DNA of 64,000 nt from Paenibacillus sp. CF384 (GTDB lineage Bacteria; Bacillota; Bacilli; Paenibacillales; Paenibacillaceae): assembly GCF_900106745.1 (NCBI RefSeq), contig NZ_FNNV01000008.1, positions 62,001 through 126,000 of the forward strand, given 5' to 3'. Shown in pieces: positions 59,650-64,000 of the stretch. The position numbers were made by a program, and so were the translations under genes. Below the pieces are notes generated by a model. It saw nothing but the letters and a program-made list of their open reading frames with translations, made no database searches and had not been told where the DNA came from. How positions within the stretch are numbered: the stretch's first letter is position 1; every line of letters begins with the position of its first letter.

Positions 59650-59795
59650 ATGAGTAGGAAGATAGTATTCATCTTATTACTTATTTCATTTATTAGCTGT
59701 ATCTTGTAGTAAGAGAACAAACATTGATATACCATGGTGTCATTTATGAAGGAACAAAGCTGATTGGTGAAGATTTAAAAGTCCAGTCGAAGTGA
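59650..59795 (+). pseudogene. Decayed small lipoprotein gene
   Basis: GGAGGT and ATG 59650 start a lipoprotein signal (M-S-R-K-I-V-F-I-L-L-L-I-S), but the frame stops at 59707-59709. The lipobox-like A-V-S-C-S-K-R-T lies in another frame, and a third frame gives H-G-V-I-Y-E-G-T-K-L-I-G-E-D up to TGA 59793-59795. At least two frameshifts and probably deletions have destroyed the gene. Confidence 0.55.
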
Positions 59796-59805
59796 CATTT
59801 CTATT

Positions 59806-59835
59806 TCACGAACGAGTACGATAGTGAAACATAAG
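59806..59835. repeat. Solo repeat unit
   Basis: TTTCACGAACGAGTACGATA and the following GTGAAA form one unit whose ends are inverted repeats (TTTCAC/GTGAAA), unlike the TTGAAC/GTTCAA ends elsewhere. Confidence 0.55.
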
Positions 59836-59856
59836 AAACTTGCCCTTAGTCTACTA

Positions 59857-59976
59857 TTATTTTCTTTTAACCCAAATCTCTAGTATAGCACCGATAGCAA
59901 GTCCAATTATAATGAAGGGGATGATTCTTCCATCAATCCCTGCAGCATTAGCAAGACCACCTATGCTTATGTACAT
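59857..59976 (-). CDS. Putative 39-residue membrane microprotein
   Basis: Minus-strand ATG at 59976 follows GAGGTGAA at 5 nt (a GTG at 59985 is an alternative). The product, M-Y-I-S-I-G-G-L-A-N-A-A-G then a hydrophobic helix (I-I-P-F-I-I-I-G-L-A-I-G-A-I-L) and basic tail V-K-R-K, is a convincing single-pass microprotein. No homologue is known to me. Confidence 0.45.
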   Translation of the reverse strand: MYISIGGLANAAGIDGRIIPFIIIGLAIGAILEIWVKRK

Positions 59977-60132
59977 TCCATTCACCTCGATAAATCCTAT
60001 TCGTTTATGGAAGGTGAAAGACATTCAAAATCATTTTCTTGATCTAGATAGATCCATCGAGTATTTCCCACCACAACAAATTCCATTTCATCTACGTCTA
60101 TTGGTTGAATCAGCTCGGAGGTGATTTCTATA

Positions 60133-60693
60133 ATTAAGAAATCGTTACTCATTGTCTTCTTGGCAACGTTGTTGAGCCCAGCATTCTTCGTAAAGCCGCA
60201 TATCGTCTCAGCTTGTTCCTGCGTGGTTCCGATCTCCGCAGAGGAGCAAGTTAAAGGGGAGCTTGATCGCAAATCGGCGATCTTTGAAGGAACTGTAGTT
60301 GATATAAAACAACCACCTCAAAAATTAGTTATGTCCACGGCAGACCAAGTTAGAGTTACTTTCGAGGTGTCCAGAGTGTGGAAAGGTGTAGTGCGGGAAC
60401 AAGCAGAAGTATACACCGCCATGAGCTCTGCAAGCTGCGGCATTGAGAATTTCGAAGTCGGGACTAAGTACATTGTATCAGCTTATGAAGATTCCAAACC
60501 TCTTGAAACCAATATCTGTGACTTAACGAAGCCGATAGCTGCTGCTAAAGCCGAGCTAGCCATTCTTGGTACCGGTTATGCACCGACGGAGTCTGGCAAC
60601 CTGATGCCGATAACTCTGATTGTTACAATTGCTATCATTATCATTGGCCTGATTGTTTGGTTAATCGTTAAGCGTCATAAGGTGCGATTATAA
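60133..60693 (+). CDS. Exported TIMP-like (netrin fold) protein, probable ATT start
   Basis: The product of about 186 residues has a signal peptide ending V-S-A, so the mature protein begins C-S-C (Cys28, Cys30), the hallmark of tissue-inhibitor-of-metalloproteinase-like domains. F-E-G-T-V-V-D-I and R-V-W-K-G-V form the OB-like barrel; later cysteines (S-C-G-I, N-I-C-D) may pair. A C-terminal membrane segment (about 161-182) anchors it. GGAGGTG (60117-60123) overlaps the only GTG (60121), so translation should begin at ATT 60133 (9 nt) or ATA 60130 (6 nt). Its target is unknown. Confidence 0.7.
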   Translation: MKKSLLIVFLATLLSPAFFVKPHIVSACSCVVPISAEEQVKGELDRKSAIFEGTVVDIKQPPQKLVMSTADQVRVTFEVSRVWKGVVREQAEVYTAMSSASCGIENFEVGTKYIVSAYEDSKPLETNICDLTKPIAAAKAELAILGTGYAPTESGNLMPITLIVTIAIIIIGLIVWLIVKRHKVRL

Positions 60694-60735
60694 GTTCGAT
60701 ATGAACCTGTTGCAGAAGGAGATGCAAATTGCACA

Positions 60736-61626
60736 ATGGATAACATACTCGGGTCAATGACTCTGAACAACGAGGTATTGGATAAATTCAACGTTCAAAT
60801 AGTCGCTCCGCTGGGTGGAACCCATAATCTGCACTGGCTAGTAGATTGTCGCGGAGAGCGGCTTGTGTTGAGACGGTGGTGGTCCACATCTACTGACAAT
60901 ATCGACTACGAATTACGTCTGCTGACAAGCGTCGCTGCACAAGGATGGCCCGTCGCGCCCGCGGTTGAATCACCTATCGAAGTAGATGGTCATTATTGGT
61001 GCCTGTTTCCTTATCTTCCCGGTGAACCGCCGTCCGTAGATAATCGGATGCTCGAACAACGTGCGCGAGGAAGACTGTTGGCTCAATTCCACGATGATCT
61101 GGCGAAACTTAATGGGTTCGGGCAGCGTGAAGGCTGGCGGCGCTGTGAGGAGATCCTTAATGACCCGGCATTGGACATTATGCTATCCAAGCAAGAGCAA
61201 AGGCAACCGGAGGAGATCCGTATCCTGCGATGGCACCTTGAACGAGCGCGCGAGCGGGTTGCAGGGCTTAACCTTCAAGCTCGGCCGGGTATTGTTATCC
61301 ATGGAGACTTCACACCGTGGAACCTGCGATTCTTAGACGGTTGCCTCTCGGGAATCCTTGACTTTGATCTGTCCCATTGGAACCATCGAGTCGCCGACTT
61401 CGCCCTTTCATGGCGAGGCATGCATGATGATATTGTCCGGGCGTATGATGAGGTTTCCCCGCTTGAGCTTGAGGAATGGGAGCTGCTCACGCCGGCATGG
61501 TGGGCGTGGCTCATTGAAGATGCTTGTCGAGATATTAAGAGAGGCATTCCAGTAGATGAGTGGACCATTAAGCACATATTGAGACGCTCTCCGCTAATGG
61601 GACGAGATTCCGCTGTATTCAGGTAG
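60736..61626 (+). CDS. APH-family phosphotransferase
   Basis: The 296-residue aminoglycoside/choline-kinase fold protein has V-I-H-G-D-F-T-P-W-N-L-R (catalytic Asp and Asn) and G-I-L-D-F-D-L-S-H (metal-binding Asp). The N-lobe lysine position is R-L-V-L-R-R. It is cytoplasmic. The phosphorylated substrate is unknown; homoserine, choline or aminoglycoside kinases all share this fold, and no resistance claim should be made. ATG 60736 is 13 nt from AAGGAGAT, slightly long. Confidence 0.82.
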   Translation: MDNILGSMTLNNEVLDKFNVQIVAPLGGTHNLHWLVDCRGERLVLRRWWSTSTDNIDYELRLLTSVAAQGWPVAPAVESPIEVDGHYWCLFPYLPGEPPSVDNRMLEQRARGRLLAQFHDDLAKLNGFGQREGWRRCEEILNDPALDIMLSKQEQRQPEEIRILRWHLERARERVAGLNLQARPGIVIHGDFTPWNLRFLDGCLSGILDFDLSHWNHRVADFALSWRGMHDDIVRAYDEVSPLELEEWELLTPAWWAWLIEDACRDIKRGIPVDEWTIKHILRRSPLMGRDSAVFR

Positions 61627-61676
61627 AGGATTCCACCAGCATACAAACAGTTGAGAGTTGAGAGGGGGAGACACAA

Positions 61677-62138
61677 TTGGGACCTGCAGAGTATTCTATT
61701 AGAAATCCTTCCGGGAACAGAATCCTAGTCGCCATGACGATGATGATTAGTCTGTTAATCTACCATGTAATTGACTCCATACACGACCGAGACAGCATAA
61801 TTTCCATATCCGCTGCCGCTGCAGAGCATCTCCTGTGCGTAGTTGTCTTGATAACGACATTGGCTAGAGGATGTAAGAAACCGACTGAACTCTATCTTAA
61901 CAGGGAGCAGCTTGTAGTAAACGGGCGCAACATTCAAGCGAAGGATATGAAAGTCATCCTCATTATGGGGTATTTCAGACCGACGATCGGAATAAAGCCG
62001 CATGGGAAGAATATCGTCCCTATTCAGATGTGCTTTAGGTTCGCTAAGGATGAAGATCAAGGCATCTCGGATCTAGGGAAATGGGCTGTTCAGAACGATG
62101 TAAAGTTGGTCCATAAGCGATTTCTAAGGTGGATATGA
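61677..62138 (+). CDS. Two-pass membrane protein with cytosolic PH-like tail
   Basis: The 153-residue protein has two hydrophobic segments (about 17-30 and 45-60), then a soluble C-terminal part (L-Y-L-N-R-E-Q-L-V-V-N-G-R-N-I-Q) that recalls bacterial PH-like domains. TTG 61677 follows GAGGGGGAGA at 8 nt. The gene converges on the LacI regulator gene. Function is unknown. Confidence 0.6.
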   Translation: MGPAEYSIRNPSGNRILVAMTMMISLLIYHVIDSIHDRDSIISISAAAAEHLLCVVVLITTLARGCKKPTELYLNREQLVVNGRNIQAKDMKVILIMGYFRPTIGIKPHGKNIVPIQMCFRFAKDEDQGISDLGKWAVQNDVKLVHKRFLRWI

Positions 62139-62170
62139 GCAACAGCCTGCATCGCACAAAGGCTAATCAT

Positions 62171-62208
62171 GAGACAGCTGATTTCGAGATTTCGATCGGC
62201 TGTCTTTG
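62171..62208. terminator. Bidirectional terminator between convergent genes
   Basis: GACAGC (62173-62178) pairs with GCTGTC (62199-62204) with further inner pairing; T residues follow. Confidence 0.7.
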
Positions 62209-62231
62209 TTATGTGAATTTAGCCGCCATCC

Positions 62232-63230
62232 TCATCTTCGTCTAAACTTGGAGCTTTTTCTTTCGATCAATGCAGGCTCCATCATGATCGTAACCAAGCT
62301 AGAGGACGTCTCTTGATGGATGCGATTCAATAGTACCTCGAAGGTCGTCTTCACCATATCCCCGATAGGCTGATGAATGCTTGAAATCTCCATCATTTTA
62401 GACAGGTAGGTATCGTCAAAACCAATGATACTGACGTCCTCGGGAATCCGAATATGTCTTTCCTGCGCGGCCTTCATCATCTCAAGGGCCATAATGTCGT
62501 TTCCTGCAAAAAGGCATGTAAAGTCAAGCTTGTCCGCTTGACCCAGATAGTTCTCGATTTCTTTGCGGATCATAAAGCTGCTTTGGGAAGTTTCATGAAT
62601 CTGGATGAAGTTTTCTGTATGAAACACAAAGCCGTTTTCCTGCAAAACTTGCTCGAAACCTCGAAATTTATCTTCGTCTCGCTCCGCTCCAATATACCCA
62701 AATGTCTGATGTCCGGAATGAATGAAGCTTTCGCCTGCCAATTTGCCTGCTTGAAGATGATTGAGTCCGACACTGTCGAATAATTTCTGACTCTGGGTGA
62801 TCACAATGGTGGGAATCTCCAATTTGGAAATACGCTCAAGATTAAAGTCGCTTGTTGGCACAATGATGATCCCATCCACCTGCCGGGAGACGAAGTTTTG
62901 AATGTTTTCCCATTCCGTCACCGGATTGAATTTGGAATGATGAAACAGGATGCTGTATCCGTGTTTCCTTGCTTCTAACTCTAGCGAATCAAGGATCTCC
63001 ACAAAATAAGGATTGTAGATTTCCTTTACGCATACGCCAATAATGTTGGTGCTGCTTCTTTTCAACGTTTGAGCTGCTTTATTGGGAATATAGCCAACCT
63101 CTTCAATCACGCGCATAACGGCATTGACGTTTTCTTGGCTGACACCTTTATGGCCATTAATGACCCGGGATACGGTTGGTTGGGACACATTCGCCCGTTT
63201 GGCTATTTCATGCATAGTCAGTTTTACCAT
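62232..63230 (-). CDS. LacI family regulator of the GH32 locus
   Basis: The 332-residue protein has a canonical LacI helix-turn-helix (T-M-H-E-I-A-K-R-A-N-V-S-Q-P-T-V-S-R-V-I-N-G) and a sugar-binding effector domain (C-L-F-A-G-N-D-I-M-A-L and I-S-I-I-G-F-D-D). It is transcribed away from the GH32 gene, the usual layout of a local fructan or sucrose repressor. GAAACGTATTC-type palindromes near both promoters are candidate operators. GAAAGGAG precedes the ATG at 63230. Confidence 0.88.
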   Translation of the reverse strand: MVKLTMHEIAKRANVSQPTVSRVINGHKGVSQENVNAVMRVIEEVGYIPNKAAQTLKRSSTNIIGVCVKEIYNPYFVEILDSLELEARKHGYSILFHHSKFNPVTEWENIQNFVSRQVDGIIIVPTSDFNLERISKLEIPTIVITQSQKLFDSVGLNHLQAGKLAGESFIHSGHQTFGYIGAERDEDKFRGFEQVLQENGFVFHTENFIQIHETSQSSFMIRKEIENYLGQADKLDFTCLFAGNDIMALEMMKAAQERHIRIPEDVSIIGFDDTYLSKMMEISSIHQPIGDMVKTTFEVLLNRIHQETSSSLVTIMMEPALIERKSSKFRRR

Positions 63231-63301
63231 GGGGATAGGCTCCTTTCAGAGTTACTATATCATAAAACCGAATGGGAGAATATATTCTGAATATTATTCA
63301 A

Positions 63302-63313
63302 GAAAACGTATTC
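63302..63313. promoter_or_regulatory. Candidate LacI operator near the regulator gene
   Basis: GAAAACGTATTC differs at one base from the perfect palindrome at 63477. It lies about 70 nt upstream of the regulator start, in its promoter region. Confidence 0.5.
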
Positions 63314-63422
63314 TTATATTGTGAATAATTCAGCTTGAAATCGATGAAATATGCACAATTCTACCTTGGATAGTATTTGAAGTCGTAGTAAATAACCGCT
63401 TATATCCAGCAATAATTATGCG

Positions 63423-63451
63423 TTGACAAGGAAAATAACGGATGATAAGCT
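63423..63451 (+). promoter_or_regulatory. Possible promoter of the GH32 gene
   Basis: TTGACA (63423-63428) is followed after 17 nt by TAAGCT, a weak -10. The palindromic operator at 63477 would lie just after the transcription start. The gene-free stretch 63231-63562 contains this and the two operators. Confidence 0.4.
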
Positions 63452-63476
63452 AAGGTGGAAAAAGTTAGAAGAATAT

Positions 63477-63488
63477 GAATACGTATTC
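63477..63488. promoter_or_regulatory. Candidate LacI operator of the GH32 gene
   Basis: GAATACGTATTC is a perfect 12-bp palindrome, 14 bp with the flanking T and A, centred on CG as is usual for LacI-family sites. It lies 75 nt upstream of the GH32 start. Confidence 0.65.
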
Positions 63489-63562
63489 ACTAATATTCAA
63501 GAATCCTGATGTTATCTGCTAATCGGAAGTGAAAACAGAATACAAACAAGGATGTGAGCCGT

Positions 63563-64000
63563 ATGGATAAGTTTAGACCGAAGTATCATTTTACACCTGA
63601 ACGGAATTGGATGAATGACCCGAATGGGATGGTGTTCTTTAATGGAGAATACCATCTGTTCTATCAACATCACCCGCATAGCGCACTGCCGGGGCCGATG
63701 CATTGGGGTCATGCAATCAGCTCGGATATGGTGAATTGGGAGCATTGCCCTATCGCCTTGTATCCGGATGAGAATGGGGTAATCTTCTCGGGAAGCGCAG
63801 TTGTAGACTGGGAGGACACATCGGGTTTCTTTGGCGGGAAGCCTGGATTAGTAGCGATATTCACACACCATGATCGAATGCCGGGGATGGACCGGGTCAG
63901 GGAACGCCAAAGCTTGGCGTACAGCTTGGACTCCGGCAGAAGCTGGATTAAGTATAGCGACAACCCTGTTCTTGAAAGCGATCGCTTCGTTGATTTTCGA
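63563..64000 (+). CDS. Glycoside hydrolase family 32 (sucrase/levanase), cut by the window end
   Basis: The first 146 residues of a GH32 enzyme are present. The nucleophile motif W-M-N-D-P-N-G lies at about residues 16-22, then Y-H-L-F-Y-Q-H-H-P, H-W-G-H-A-I-S-S-D and F-S-G-S-A-V. There is no signal peptide, so it acts inside the cell on imported sucrose, sucrose phosphate or a fructo-oligosaccharide. AAGGATGTGA precedes ATG 63563. The R-D-P and E-C active-site segments lie beyond the window. Regulation is expected from the divergent LacI protein. Confidence 0.9.
   Translation, partial: MDKFRPKYHFTPERNWMNDPNGMVFFNGEYHLFYQHHPHSALPGPMHWGHAISSDMVNWEHCPIALYPDENGVIFSGSAVVDWEDTSGFFGGKPGLVAIFTHHDRMPGMDRVRERQSLAYSLDSGRSWIKYSDNPVLESDRFVDFR

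Overview
The window looks like a chromosomal stretch of a low-to-mid G+C Bacillota genome, most likely Paenibacillaceae (Paenibacillus or Cohnella type). The grounds are strong AAGGAGG-type ribosome binding sites with frequent GTG and TTG starts, Zur boxes of the TCGTAATNATTACGA type, an Amj lipid II flippase, a ZagA/YciC-type GTPase, an S-layer-homology (SLH) surface protein, large multidomain secreted glycosidases, and a B. subtilis/phage phi3T-type thymidylate synthase. No rRNA, tRNA, CRISPR array, insertion sequence or prophage module was found. LAYOUT. 0-7.7 kb: small membrane proteins, lipoproteins and house-cleaning enzymes (kinase-like protein, DUF4440, acetyltransferases, C45 acyltransferase, DUF1801), including a nonsense-interrupted lipoprotein gene and a junction where two divergent genes have both lost their 5' halves. 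7.7-11.6 kb: a complete zinc-uptake regulon (znuC-znuB-znuA plus a COG0523 GTPase) with three candidate Zur boxes. 11.7-18.9 kb: amj, then small accessory genes, many separated by a dispersed hairpin repeat, ending in an orphan histidine kinase. 19.0-30.7 kb: an ATP-grasp ligase on the minus strand, then a sugar-utilisation cluster (sialidase-fold enzyme, LacI regulator, solute-binding lipoprotein, MalF- and MalG-type permeases, NAD-dependent epimerase-like protein, HAD phosphatase), then VOC and isochorismatase-like enzymes. 31.8-34.5 kb (minus): a translationally coupled two-gene operon whose first gene fuses a ketoacyl-ACP synthase III domain to a haem-oxygenase-like metal-binding domain. 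35.0-46.0 kb: an 11-kb three-gene operon of exported proteins (metallophosphatase with CBM32 and PA14 domains, SLH anchor protein, GH92 alpha-mannosidase with four CBM6-like modules), visibly richer in G+C than its surroundings. 46.1-62.1 kb: another accessory zone (ankyrin protein, thymidylate synthase, AraC regulator, Imm50 immunity protein, VanZ, cold-shock-like protein, TIMP-like protein, several lipoproteins) with many copies of the hairpin repeat and several decaying genes. 62.2-64 kb: a LacI regulator divergent from a GH32 fructanase/sucrase gene cut by the window edge. HOW THE GENES WORK TOGETHER. The zinc block should be derepressed in zinc starvation: ZnuABC imports zinc and the GTPase allocates it. 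The sugar cluster has twin TTATCGATAA operators 11 bp apart upstream of both the regulator and the binding-protein promoters, which predicts autoregulated, substrate-induced uptake; it carries no ABC ATPase and must borrow a shared MsmX-type one. The 35-46 kb operon reads as a cell-surface machine that would strip phosphate and alpha-mannose from a phosphomannan-type polymer; this is inference. The repeat family (AACGGNNACGATAG-type units around a GC-rich hairpin) occurs at about twenty intergenic sites in the accessory zones and is absent from about 19.0-29.9 kb and 32-46 kb. The most unusual candidates are the synthase III/haem-oxygenase-like fusion operon, the phosphatase/SLH/GH92 operon, the twin-operator promoters, the dispersed repeat family, and a set of genes that appear to use ATT or CTG start codons.
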